Shown here: piece after piece, positions 35,272 through 43,777 of the stretch
Layout of the letters: each line of letters starts with the position of its first letter
How positions within the stretch are numbered: the stretch's first letter is position 1
Assembly (NCBI GenBank): GCA_003170475.1
Contig: PMZI01000081.1
Location: forward strand, 13,558 to 77,557
Reading direction: 5' to 3'
Source of the DNA: Ignavibacteriota bacterium
GTDB taxonomy: Bacteria; Bacteroidota; Ignavibacteria; UBA10030
DNA length: 64,000 bases
Notes under the pieces: model-generated
What the model was told of the DNA's origin: nothing
What the model saw: the letters and a program-made list of their open reading frames with translations, nothing else
Database searches by the model: none
Made by a program: the position numbers and the translations under genes

Positions 35272-36714
35272 CTAAGTCTCGGATTTGTTCTCAGTTGAAT
35301 CGTCGGTTTTCTCCGGCTGAACGTGAAGCGCTCTGCTGAGAGCCATGGCGGGTCCCCAGTGTCCTTTTCTCTGCAGCCAGGAGAGAAGTTTGCGGGGATC
35401 GAAAAGGCGAGCGACCGAAAACAACACCCATCCCACAGTCACTGCCCGTACAACAATCCACATCGCCTGTTCCCAGCTTGACCCCGTCATCATCACGACA
35501 GCCGCGACGACGATCACGGGTGCCCAGAAGAGCGGACGAAGAAGGTCATGCAACCCTCTACGAATCGCGACTCCCCATGTGGGCGCTGCAAAATTCCGTG
35601 TCACACCTCTTGTTCCCTTTGAAAGCATTTCCGTGAGTCTCGCGGGAACCTTGTGGCGGCGCAGCCATGCAATCATGGTAACGAGCGATGACAAAGAGCC
35701 GCACAATACCATCCAGAGGAAGACCAATGTGATGATGCCGGGCATATTCAGATGAAGCTGGTTTGAAGCCCAACGGATCACGACGTCGACAGCGGGAAAG
35801 AGATTGTCGCCGATGAAAAGGTATTGAAGCACCACCCCCTGCAATGCGGCCCAGGCGCCGACAACCCAGCCAGCAATGATTATTCCGAACACGTTCCAGC
35901 CGAATACTGTCGTCGCGATGGTGAAGAGGAATCCCTGAACTGTAATTCCGAGCATTGGGCGGAGGCGTCCTCCATAGGGAGAAAGGGCCTTTAGTCCGGC
36001 AGAAATGAACGGAACCCACATGAGCCGACGGCGCTCGGTGAGCCGATCGCCGGCATACATCATCACCAACGACTGGACGATGGAGAGGAAGAGGCCGGTG
36101 AAAGGCAGGCGCGTTTCATGAAGGGCTGTGCCGACCGTTGCCTCGAATCCTCCGGCTGCGGCGCCAAACTGGCCGACTCTCGTCCAATCGGAGTGATGCA
36201 GTACAAGAACCTGCAGCTTTGACAATGCATCGGGAGCAGTCGCATCGATCACGACATCGAAGAGAATCCCGAGGCGCTGTTCAATTTCACGGATGGAATT
36301 GTCACGAACAGCGATGAGAACGACTTCTGGATTCGCCTTCCGAAGGTTTTCCCAATGCCCCATATGACCCTGGCCCCTGGTTTCCAGCGGTCCGAATTCA
36401 TCAAGGACAAGCAGCGAAAGCGGATGAGAACCCGAGAGGGAGGTAGCCCACGCGGAAAGCTCACTCAGCGCTTGGGGATCGACCTGATATGGCGGAGTCA
36501 AGGATTCATCGCGTCGAGCGAAGGGAATTGACTTCCCGGAACCGATCATCTGAAGGAAATACTGTTGTGCACCTCTTCGAGGAGCGAGGCGATCCTGCGG
36601 AAGCGCAAGAAACCCGTCGACCGATTTGAGATGTTCCTTTCCCCACTGGACGAGCGAAGAAAGAACGGTAGTCTTTCCGGAGCCAACGGGCCCGGTGACT
36701 GCAACAAGAACCAT
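35272..36714 (-). CDS. THEP1-like NTPase fused to a polytopic membrane domain
   Basis: A 480-residue protein, the only minus-strand gene in the island. Residues 1-185 resemble the nucleoside-triphosphatase THEP1/NTPase_1 family: Walker A 'GPVGSGKTT' (8-16) and Walker B 'LLVLDEFGPLETRG' (101-114), the latter typical of that family. Residues from about 200 hold six or seven hydrophobic segments ('GLFLSIVQSLVMMYAG', 'FLFTIATTVFGWNVFG', 'IITLVFLWMVLCGSL', 'FWAPVIVVAAVVMMTG') with a conserved-looking 'ISAGLKALSPYGGRLRPM' loop, a little like an ECF-type substrate-binding membrane subunit. That resemblance is only an impression. The C-terminal tail is charged. Context suggests a link to the uptake or control of a purine, vitamin or molybdenum compound. 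Confidence 0.7.
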   Translation of the reverse strand: MVLVAVTGPVGSGKTTVLSSLVQWGKEHLKSVDGFLALPQDRLAPRRGAQQYFLQMIGSGKSIPFARRDESLTPPYQVDPQALSELSAWATSLSGSHPLSLLVLDEFGPLETRGQGHMGHWENLRKANPEVVLIAVRDNSIREIEQRLGILFDVVIDATAPDALSKLQVLVLHHSDWTRVGQFGAAAGGFEATVGTALHETRLPFTGLFLSIVQSLVMMYAGDRLTERRRLMWVPFISAGLKALSPYGGRLRPMLGITVQGFLFTIATTVFGWNVFGIIIAGWVVGAWAALQGVVLQYLFIGDNLFPAVDVVIRWASNQLHLNMPGIITLVFLWMVLCGSLSSLVTMIAWLRRHKVPARLTEMLSKGTRGVTRNFAAPTWGVAIRRGLHDLLRPLFWAPVIVVAAVVMMTGSSWEQAMWIVVRAVTVGWVLFSVARLFDPRKLLSWLQRKGHWGPAMALSRALHVQPEKTDDSTENKSET

Positions 36715-37051
36715 GGGGATTCCAAACGATATATCAGTTCACCTACACATCCGGTCTACGACCTCTGGTGCCACATCCCGAGCAATGTCACCTCGCTCAA
36801 TTTCTCTTATCAGTATCATGGAAAATCGGTGCGGGGGAGAGGAGGGCATCTCTCTGGGGCAAAGAAGCACGTGTCATTGATGAGTAGATGGTACAAAAGG
36901 GATGGAATAATAGCAACTCTCCAAACGGGGAATCGGATTGTGAACTCCCTGCGTTGATGATCCGGTCGCCCGATGAATCTGGAAGTTGTGAAACAGATTA
37001 GCTACTATTAAAGAAGAATCCAGAACGAGTTCATCAGGGAGTGATCCGGCT
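36715..37051. other. Divergent intergenic region between the NTPase fusion and the second xdhC
   Basis: About 340 bases without a convincing gene. It must contain the promoters for the minus-strand NTPase fusion and for the xdhC-mocA pair. I found no clean TTG-N20-TAnnTTTG match and no hairpin of note. TTGTGA followed by TACTAT (about 36994-37015) is a weak candidate on the + strand. Confidence 0.4.
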
Positions 37052-38227
37052 GTGAAAGAACTTCAAGAAATCCTCGAAGCGTACGAGGCGGTCAAGAAAG
37101 CTGAGAGCAAGGCGAAGCTTGCCACCATCGTCAAAGTGAAAGGTTCTGCGTTCCGCCGACCCGGTGCGCGGATGCTCATCCGCGATGATGGAACATCGGT
37201 CGGGACTTTGAGTAGTGGATGCCTTGAAGCCGATGTCATCGAACGATCGAAGAAGATGGCGGATTCCTGCGATGCCATCACTGTTACATACGATACGAAT
37301 TCGCAACAAGATGACCTCTGGGGGCTCAATCTCGGCTGCGGCGGCGTCATACAGATCCTCCTCGAGTCGCTCCCGCTAAGTGCCGGCTCACCGCATCTGC
37401 GATTTCTCTCTGAGTGCATTTCCGCCCGTACTTCGGGCGTCATCGCAAGTGTATTCAGAGTTGAGGGTGAGTTGAAGGTTTCGGTAGGTTCACATCTTTT
37501 CCTTGCAGAGAATGGGAGGATCACGGAAGATGTCCGGAACCCTGTTCTTACCGCGGCGCTGACAGAGGATTGCCTTAAGGCACTCCAGAAGAAATCATCC
37601 TACGACAGAGAGTATCGATTCACCGAAGGAGTCGCCGAAGTTTTGATTGAATTTGTGCGGCCACCGCTGCCTATGATCATCTTCGGGGCGGGGACAGATG
37701 CTGTTCCACTGGCGCGCATGGCCGATGACATTGGCTGGACTGTCACGATCGTTGACCATCGGCCGGCGTTCATTGACAAAACCAGATTCGCAACCGCTCA
37801 TCATCGCATTCTTGCGAGGCCTGAAGAAGTTTCCGAGAAGGTAACATTGACGTCGAGTACCGTAGCAGTGGTTCTCACACACGACTTCTCTCACGACCTG
37901 CAGGTTCTCCGAACACTCCTGCCGTCTCAGGTATCGTATATCGGCCTTCTGGGTCCGGCGAAGCGGGCAGAGTTGCTGCTCGAGAAACTGAAGGAGGAAG
38001 GCTTCAGGCCAACTCCTCAGCAATTGTCACGGCTTCATGCTCCCGTTGGGCTCAATATCGGTGCCGAATCGCCGGAGGAACTTGCGCTCTCAATTTTGTC
38101 AGAGATTCAGGCTTATATGAACGGGAGAAGCGCTGGATTTCTCCGTGATCATCCGGGGCCAATTCATAGTGAAAAGCAATGTACAATCTGGAGTTTTGGA
38201 TTTCGAGTTTCGAATTGGTTGTACTGA
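37052..38227 (+). CDS. XdhC/CoxI family molybdenum hydroxylase maturation factor, copy 2
   Basis: A 391-residue XdhC-family protein: N-domain 'GSAFRRPGARMLIRDDG', 'GTLSSGCLEADVIE', 'GLNLGCGGVIQILLE'; Rossmann domain 'MIIFGAGTDAVPLAR', 'YIGLLGPAKRAELLLEK', 'HAPVGLNIGAESPEELALSI'. The Rossmann loop is GAGTDA rather than GGGHVG as in copy 1, so the two are not recent duplicates. The start is GTG with GGGAGTGA upstream. The natural C-terminus would be about '...RDHPGPIHSEK'; the last 14 or so residues are translated from the low-complexity repeat that begins at 38189, which also supplies the stop codon. Confidence 0.88.
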   Translation: MKELQEILEAYEAVKKAESKAKLATIVKVKGSAFRRPGARMLIRDDGTSVGTLSSGCLEADVIERSKKMADSCDAITVTYDTNSQQDDLWGLNLGCGGVIQILLESLPLSAGSPHLRFLSECISARTSGVIASVFRVEGELKVSVGSHLFLAENGRITEDVRNPVLTAALTEDCLKALQKKSSYDREYRFTEGVAEVLIEFVRPPLPMIIFGAGTDAVPLARMADDIGWTVTIVDHRPAFIDKTRFATAHHRILARPEEVSEKVTLTSSTVAVVLTHDFSHDLQVLRTLLPSQVSYIGLLGPAKRAELLLEKLKEEGFRPTPQQLSRLHAPVGLNIGAESPEELALSILSEIQAYMNGRSAGFLRDHPGPIHSEKQCTIWSFGFRVSNWLY

Positions 38228-38299
38228 CCTTGACGTTCGAATATTGAGTTTTGGATTTGGAATTTGATTTGGTGTTTCGGATTTGAGATTTCGGATTTC
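38189..38299. repeat. Low-complexity GAGTTT/GGATTT repeat between xdhC copy 2 and mocA
   Basis: Degenerate words GAGTTTTGGATTT, CGAATTGG, GGAATTTGATTTGG and TCGGATTTGAGATTTCGG, of the same family as the tract at 18833-18950 but with only one orientation of the words. It overlaps the 3' end of the upstream gene and reaches to within 14 nt of the mocA start. A shorter related stretch is at about 38929-38970. Confidence 0.7.
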
Positions 38300-38312
38300 C
38301 ACACACGCTCTT

Positions 38313-38903
38313 ATGAAAAATTCTTCAACATCGATCGTTGTTCTTGCAGCGGGCAATTCATCCCGCCTCGGTCTTCCCAAACAACTTCTTCAGTACAAGA
38401 ACAAGAGCTTTCTCCGACACATTGTCGAGATCGCCCTGGAGGTCCGAGCTTCAGAAGTCATCGCCGTGCTCGGCTTTGAATCCGATCGGATCCGGCACGA
38501 GTGTGACGACTTGCCCATTCGAACTGTCCTGAATCATGATTGGCCCGAAGGCATCGCCTCTTCCATCAGAGCGGGCATTCGTGCAATTCATCCTCAGGCC
38601 GAAGGAGCGCTGATTTGTCTGTGCGATCAACCTGCCATAACGACAGAACTTCTGAGCACCCTCGTATCGATGTGCTCGCATGAGAAGCCGATTGCGGCCA
38701 CCGAGTATAATCAGATTCTCGGCGTGCCTGCGTGTTTTGATCGCTCAATATTTGCTGAGCTTCTTCAACTCCAAGGAGATATCGGCGCGAAACGAGTCAT
38801 CGCACAAGAGAGGATTCGCGTAGCATCCTGCGTATTTCCAGAAGCTGCCGCAGACATCGATACTCTCGAGGACTACCAGAATCAGCGACTTTCTCGTGAA
38901 TGA
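38313..38903 (+). CDS. mocA: MocA/YgfJ-like molybdenum cofactor cytidylyltransferase
   Basis: A 196-residue MobA-like nucleotidyltransferase. 'VVLAAGNSSRLGLPKQLL' is the NTP-binding loop and 'ALICLCDQPAI' the metal-binding segment. MocA adds CMP to molybdopterin to make the MCD cofactor used by xanthine dehydrogenase-type enzymes; E. coli YgfJ/MocA sits in the homologous cluster. It is paired with the second XdhC, so cofactor modification and insertion are encoded together. The ATG at 38313 gives the usual start; the longer frame begins in repeat sequence. Confidence 0.9.
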   Translation: MKNSSTSIVVLAAGNSSRLGLPKQLLQYKNKSFLRHIVEIALEVRASEVIAVLGFESDRIRHECDDLPIRTVLNHDWPEGIASSIRAGIRAIHPQAEGALICLCDQPAITTELLSTLVSMCSHEKPIAATEYNQILGVPACFDRSIFAELLQLQGDIGAKRVIAQERIRVASCVFPEAAADIDTLEDYQNQRLSRE

Positions 38904-39287
38904 CCCGCGCCCACAAGAAACGATCCGACTTCAAGTTGGGAGATTTTGAGTTCCGAGAGATTGGAAGTGAAAGTCGACAGGAGAGATCGTCGCAGCATTC
39001 GAGAAAAAACACGCATCGCTGTGAGATGAGTATGTTCTCGTCCACCGCGGACAGAGTTGATGCGAAGGCACATGAAGGTATTTTCTTAACGATTTCTTAA
39101 TTGACTTTTGGCGCATTTCCATTCATATTCTGGCGAACAGTTTCGCTTGTCCGCTTCTCCTGGCTCGAGCGCACTCGATGTAGATTCCTAGTCCTGACAA
39201 GCACGAGGACGGCAACGCTCCCGTGCAACTTCCAGAACCGCACCAAGCACCCTACGAAAGAAAGCAGAAGACTCTACGTTGCATCGC
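38904..39287. other. Intergenic region between the purine island and the T9SS cargo gene
   Basis: About 380 bases with no supported gene. It contains a fragment of the GAGTTT-type repeat (about 38929-38970) and a promoter candidate at 39101-39129. No terminator hairpin was seen after mocA. Confidence 0.45.
39101..39129 (+). promoter_or_regulatory. Possible sigma70-like promoter upstream of the T9SS cargo gene
   Basis: TTGACT (39101-39106), 17 bases, CATATT (39124-39129), about 155 nt before the chosen ATG. It fits the general sigma70 pattern rather than the TAnnTTTG type seen elsewhere in the window, so confidence is limited. Confidence 0.4.
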
Positions 39288-41348
39288 ATGCGTGACTATC
39301 GTTTCCATCTGATCTTCTTCCTCATGCTCGGCGGCACTCTTTGCCTCGCGCAAGACGGCAATAATTACGTGCTGAGAAAGCAGACCGGAGATGACAATTC
39401 CAAGTATACGACGGTTGGCAATATCGGTGTAACGGTAACCAACTACGGAGTCATCGGGCACGGATTCCGGCTTTGGCCGCAGCAGCCTTCCATGCAATAT
39501 CCTCGCGGTTCGGGTATCGAGCACATGTTTGTTGGAGGCTTGTGGGTTGGTGTTGCCTCAGATGGCGGCGGCGGCGGAACGAGGGTCACGACGGGGGCCA
39601 TCGATGTGTCTTCCCTTCGGACCGGTGTGACGGAGGGATTTGAGTTTACGACCGCCCCCGATTCACGTGTTCTTGAGCGTTCTTCACTCCCGGACAATCC
39701 GTTCTACGACCCGAAAGCAACGAGCCATCAGGATTTCATCGCTGACTTCACCGATGTCAACACGACAAATCCGAATCAGAACAACGAGTTGATTCCGAAT
39801 CACGTGCCGATCGGCATCAATGTTCACATGGAATCATACGCGTTCAATTTCGCCTTCGCTGACAATTTCGTCATCTTCAACTACACGATAAAGAACATCA
39901 ATCCCTTTTCCCTCGACAGCGTCTATGTGGGGCTCTGGGCTGACCTTGTTGTCCGAAATACGAATGTGACGCCGCCGACGGTGGGAAGTCCTTTCTACAG
40001 TCACGGTGCGATGGGCTATGTAGACTCACTTCACATGGCATACCAGTACGACTACGATGGCGATGGCGGTCTTGCGGATAGTTATGCTGCAATGCAGTTC
40101 CTCGGATCGACGCCGTTCAAGACGCAGACGTACTACAACGCATATCAGTTCCATAATACAACCGATCCAACGTACTTTTCGCCGGCCACCGACCCTGACC
40201 GTTACGCAAAAATGGCGACCGGACTATCGCCGATTCAGGTGACGCTGATTCCGAAGCCTGTGAATGGCATCACGTTGATCAGCGCTGGTGCATACAGTCA
40301 TATCGCCGCGGGGGATTCCATCAATGTGGTCTTCGCCGTCATGGCAGCGAAGAAGAAGTCCCCCTCGCCAACGACAGAGGACACTCCCGAACAAAAGGTC
40401 AACCTCTATAGAGCCGCGCAATGGGCGAAGAGAACCTATAACGGTGAAGATCGAAACGGGAATGGAATTCAAGATGCAGACGAGCACTGGACGAACAAAG
40501 GACAACCGAGACGGTACTTTCTGCCGGCTCCGCCTGATGCTCCGCATGTGAAGGTTATTCCAAAGGACAAGACGACAGAAATCTATTGGGACAAAGTCTC
40601 GGAGGCTTCTGTCGATCCCATTTCCAATCAGAAGGATTTTGAAGGATACAGGATCTACGGAACTCCAGCAGGTTTCGACCTCACCGTATCGCAGAACATT
40701 CTCTCCAGCATGATCCTGCTTGGAGACTATGATAAGTCAGACGATAACATCGGCTACAATACCGGCTTCGGGCACGTACGGTTGCCGTCGCCTGTCCAGT
40801 TTGCTCCTGACACGACGCATTACTTCTACAAGTTTGTTGTTCCGCAGCTTCTGAACGGATGGCAATATGGATTTGCGGTGACCGCGTACGATTCAGGCGA
40901 CGCGACGATCAACCTCGAGAGTCTCGAAAGCAGCAAGCTGCAGACTCTTCAGCGCGTCGTTCCCGGAACGCCGTCAGCTCAGAGCTCCGACAGCCACGTC
41001 GGTGTCTATCCTAATCCTTACTATGCCCGCGCCATTTGGGACGGAGGGGCCGAGAGATCGCGGAAACTTTATTTCTACAATCTGCCCGCGCACGCGGAAG
41101 TCCGCGTCTATACGCTCGTCGGTGATCTGATCGATCAGTTTCAGCATGACGCGGCGATGTACAACGGAAGCGACATCCGTTGGTTCCAGACGTTTTCCGA
41201 CGGGTCGCAGATCCTTGCCGGAGGAGAGCATGCATGGGACCTGATCACACAGAAGGATCAGGCGGTTGCGACTGGTTTGTATCTGTATACCGTGAAGAAC
41301 AAAGACACTGGTGATATTCAACGCGGAAAGTTTTTGGTGATCAAGTAG
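39288..41348 (+). CDS. Large secreted protein with type IX secretion sorting domain
   Basis: A 686-residue exported protein. The signal peptide ends near 'TLCLAQ'. The body is beta-rich, and a fibronectin-III-like domain lies near residue 410-540 ('APHVKVIPKDKTTEIYWDKV', 'FEGYRIYGTPAG'). The C-terminal 100 residues form a T9SS sorting domain: 'VGVYPNPYYAR', 'KLYFYNLPAHAEVRVYTLVG' and 'GLYLYTVKNKDTGDIQRGKF', ending in a lysine-bearing strand. It is therefore delivered across the outer membrane and possibly anchored there. The ATG at 39288 is preferred over a TTG nine bases upstream. It is first in a run of six envelope genes in one direction. No enzyme motif is seen. Confidence 0.85.
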   Translation: MRDYRFHLIFFLMLGGTLCLAQDGNNYVLRKQTGDDNSKYTTVGNIGVTVTNYGVIGHGFRLWPQQPSMQYPRGSGIEHMFVGGLWVGVASDGGGGGTRVTTGAIDVSSLRTGVTEGFEFTTAPDSRVLERSSLPDNPFYDPKATSHQDFIADFTDVNTTNPNQNNELIPNHVPIGINVHMESYAFNFAFADNFVIFNYTIKNINPFSLDSVYVGLWADLVVRNTNVTPPTVGSPFYSHGAMGYVDSLHMAYQYDYDGDGGLADSYAAMQFLGSTPFKTQTYYNAYQFHNTTDPTYFSPATDPDRYAKMATGLSPIQVTLIPKPVNGITLISAGAYSHIAAGDSINVVFAVMAAKKKSPSPTTEDTPEQKVNLYRAAQWAKRTYNGEDRNGNGIQDADEHWTNKGQPRRYFLPAPPDAPHVKVIPKDKTTEIYWDKVSEASVDPISNQKDFEGYRIYGTPAGFDLTVSQNILSSMILLGDYDKSDDNIGYNTGFGHVRLPSPVQFAPDTTHYFYKFVVPQLLNGWQYGFAVTAYDSGDATINLESLESSKLQTLQRVVPGTPSAQSSDSHVGVYPNPYYARAIWDGGAERSRKLYFYNLPAHAEVRVYTLVGDLIDQFQHDAAMYNGSDIRWFQTFSDGSQILAGGEHAWDLITQKDQAVATGLYLYTVKNKDTGDIQRGKFLVIK

Positions 41349-41384
41349 TTGGGATGTATTCTTTCATTCATTAAGGAGGTCTCT

Positions 41385-43706
41385 ATGAACAGATTGTTGA
41401 TACGATTGTTGACCTGCGTGATTGTTCTGACGATGGTATTCTCCGTCGGATTTGCGCAGAAGGTCGTGACGATCCCGCAGCTCCAATTCGTGCCGCTGGA
41501 CTCGTTGAAAAAGATCGATTCATTGCAGGCGGGAACTGGCGCCGCGACTGCCGACAAGTCTCCATACTGGCACGGAGCGAATGCAAACGCTGATACCGTC
41601 AGTGTTACGGGAGTCGTGATCGTGAAACCCGGCATCTTGTCCTATACGCTCGCGCGCTACAATATTTATCTCCAAGACACCACCTCGGGGGCTGTGTGGG
41701 CAGGTCTCAACGTGCTCACAAACGACACAAGTGCCGGAGCGCAGGCATCGGGTATTGCAGCGCTCGACACCGGAATGGTTGTTACGATCACAGGAAGGAT
41801 CCTGGAATTTGGGGGTAATAACAGTCTTACAGAAATGTATCACTACAGTGTTTCTGCGCCGATTTACACGACGCCTCCGCCCATCAGTATCGGGAATATC
41901 ATTCGAAGGCCTGCCGCGAGAGAAATCAGACTCTCCGAACTAGCCCAAGGAAATTTTCCTCATCCCTCAACAGGTGAGCAATACGAGGGGATGTATGTTG
42001 TCGTCAGAAACGTCACGGTAACATCCGTCGACTACACTTCGGGCGCTTTCACTTTTCAGGATTCCCTCGGCAACATTGGATATGACTATGACGGGTCCGG
42101 TTGGTACACACTGCGCGGCCACAAGTTCACCGCTTCAAAGTTTACCCCGCCACCGGTTGGCACGAAATTGAGCTACATCCGCGGCGTGGTTGTGCCACAA
42201 ACGCGCAGTGGAACATGCGGTGACTATCGCATCATGCCCATGTATCCGGGACCGAGAGAACAGACGAATTCCACGTATGCCGGTGACATTGGCATCTCAC
42301 AGTTCTCTCCGCAAATTACGTCTATTCTTAGAACTCCAACGCCTCCCAAACGGACAGATGCCGTGACGGTGACATGGAAAGCAAAAAATCTCAACACCGG
42401 TGGAAAGATTGACAGCAGCTACTTCAATTATCGTGTCGGCTACAACAATCCAAGAGGGGTAAGGTTCAAGGCAACGGCGACATCTGGAGATTCTCTGTAC
42501 ACAGCAACCATTCCGGCTGCAAACGTTGACACGTTGGTATGTTACTTCGTCGAGGCATGGGGCGGTGGGGTATATGGCTCCGCTCCAGATTCGTCGAAAC
42601 CCAATTTCTACCAGATCCGCCAAAGCGGTTTGACGATAAGGGATGTGCAGTTTACTCCTTTCGCGGGCGGTCTTTCCGGCTTTCTTGGTGACACTGTTAC
42701 GGTCAGTGGTGTTATCACAGCCGATACGACGGATATCAAACAAAACCTGGGCGGACGACCGACATTGTGGATGGCATCAGCTTCTGGTGCATGGAATGGC
42801 CTCGCGATCTTTTCCGCTGTCTCCAACGTTATCCCCGACACACTCGTGAGAGGGGACAGCGTTCAGGTGACCGGTCTGGTCACAGAACGAGGTGTGAGCA
42901 CCAATGATAGCCGTACAGCACTTCAGGTCACGTCGTTCACAGTGGTGAAACGTGGTGTGACCGTACCGGCAGCAGCATCCATCGGTATTAGTGGATCCGG
43001 CTCGGTGAGTTACCAAGATGCAAACAGACCCGTCAAGGGAAATGCAACATTTGAACAATGGGAGAGCGTCCTCGTCAAGCTTCCGACTGCCTATGTCAAC
43101 ATGCTGAATGCAGACAACTCAGCGGTGACAGGGTCGAGCAACTTTGGCGAATTCTTCATCAGCACTACCAAGGGGGCCACGACTACGGCGTTCGGTATTC
43201 GGGTCAATGACGATGGTACCAACAACTACTTCTGCGACACGACCGTGGCGTACCAAACGTCGTGGCGATCTGCTCACACAACCAGTCCGCCCAAGAACAG
43301 GCCGATTGTGATCGGGTCTGCCATTGCCTCACTCACAGGTATCATGACGTACTCGAATGGAGAATATAAGCTCGAACCGCGCAAGAACGATGACTTCGGA
43401 GTCATCACGGCCGTCACGTACCAGGTGGCAGACGTTGTACCGACGGGATTCGAACTAAGCCAGAACTATCCGAATCCATTCAACCCGTCAACAACGATTC
43501 GCTACTTGTTACCGACCGGCGGAAAAGTAACCCTGAGAGTGTTCAACCTTCTGGGACAGGTCGTCGAGACGCTCGTCGAGCAACAGCAAAATGCAGGATC
43601 GTATATTGTGGTCTTCAATGCCTCGCGGTTGTCCAGCGGAACGTACTTCTACAAACTGGAAACTGATCAGTACTCAGTGACAAAGAAGATGATGCTGTTG
43701 AAATAG
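41385..43706 (+). CDS. Secreted OB-fold-containing protein with T9SS type A sorting domain
   Basis: A 773-residue exported protein. It starts at an ATG with a perfect AAGGAGGT ribosome site; the longer frame runs back to the previous stop and is rejected. After the signal peptide (to about 'SVGFAQ') come at least two beta-barrel OB-fold-like domains, near residues 55-240 ('SVTGVVIVKPGILSYTLARY') and 410-540 ('TVTVSGVITADTTDIKQNLG'), similar to those in YhcR-like nuclease-associated proteins, with no nuclease motif seen. The C-terminus has the classic sorting domain 'NYPNPFNPSTTIRYLLP' ... 'GTYFYKLETDQYSVTKKMML'. A strong terminator follows. Probably a surface or secreted binding protein. Confidence 0.85.
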   Translation: MNRLLIRLLTCVIVLTMVFSVGFAQKVVTIPQLQFVPLDSLKKIDSLQAGTGAATADKSPYWHGANANADTVSVTGVVIVKPGILSYTLARYNIYLQDTTSGAVWAGLNVLTNDTSAGAQASGIAALDTGMVVTITGRILEFGGNNSLTEMYHYSVSAPIYTTPPPISIGNIIRRPAAREIRLSELAQGNFPHPSTGEQYEGMYVVVRNVTVTSVDYTSGAFTFQDSLGNIGYDYDGSGWYTLRGHKFTASKFTPPPVGTKLSYIRGVVVPQTRSGTCGDYRIMPMYPGPREQTNSTYAGDIGISQFSPQITSILRTPTPPKRTDAVTVTWKAKNLNTGGKIDSSYFNYRVGYNNPRGVRFKATATSGDSLYTATIPAANVDTLVCYFVEAWGGGVYGSAPDSSKPNFYQIRQSGLTIRDVQFTPFAGGLSGFLGDTVTVSGVITADTTDIKQNLGGRPTLWMASASGAWNGLAIFSAVSNVIPDTLVRGDSVQVTGLVTERGVSTNDSRTALQVTSFTVVKRGVTVPAAASIGISGSGSVSYQDANRPVKGNATFEQWESVLVKLPTAYVNMLNADNSAVTGSSNFGEFFISTTKGATTTAFGIRVNDDGTNNYFCDTTVAYQTSWRSAHTTSPPKNRPIVIGSAIASLTGIMTYSNGEYKLEPRKNDDFGVITAVTYQVADVVPTGFELSQNYPNPFNPSTTIRYLLPTGGKVTLRVFNLLGQVVETLVEQQQNAGSYIVVFNASRLSSGTYFYKLETDQYSVTKKMMLLK

Positions 43707-43716
43707 CTCATTGTGT

Positions 43717-43752
43717 CGGAGGGGGAGCATGTTCTCCCCCTCCGCACTTTTT
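43717..43752 (+). terminator. Rho-independent terminator after the OB-fold T9SS cargo gene
   Basis: An 11-bp perfect GC-rich stem (43717-43727 with 43734-43744), 6-nt loop CATGTT, then CAC and five T residues. It separates the cargo genes from the lipoprotein/TonB operon, although the next gene starts only about 25 nt later, so some readthrough is likely. Confidence 0.85.
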
Positions 43753-43777
43753 GATTGTATTATTGACCAGGCCTCTT

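Noticed and set aside
36565-36957. Plus-strand open frame at the start of the NTPase-fusion gene
   Set aside because: It overlaps the strong Walker A coding region on the other strand and has no domain signal.
38052-38306. Minus-strand frame rich in Asn/Ser/Lys over the low-complexity tract
   Set aside because: The repeating 'NSK'-type words arise from the degenerate DNA repeat itself.
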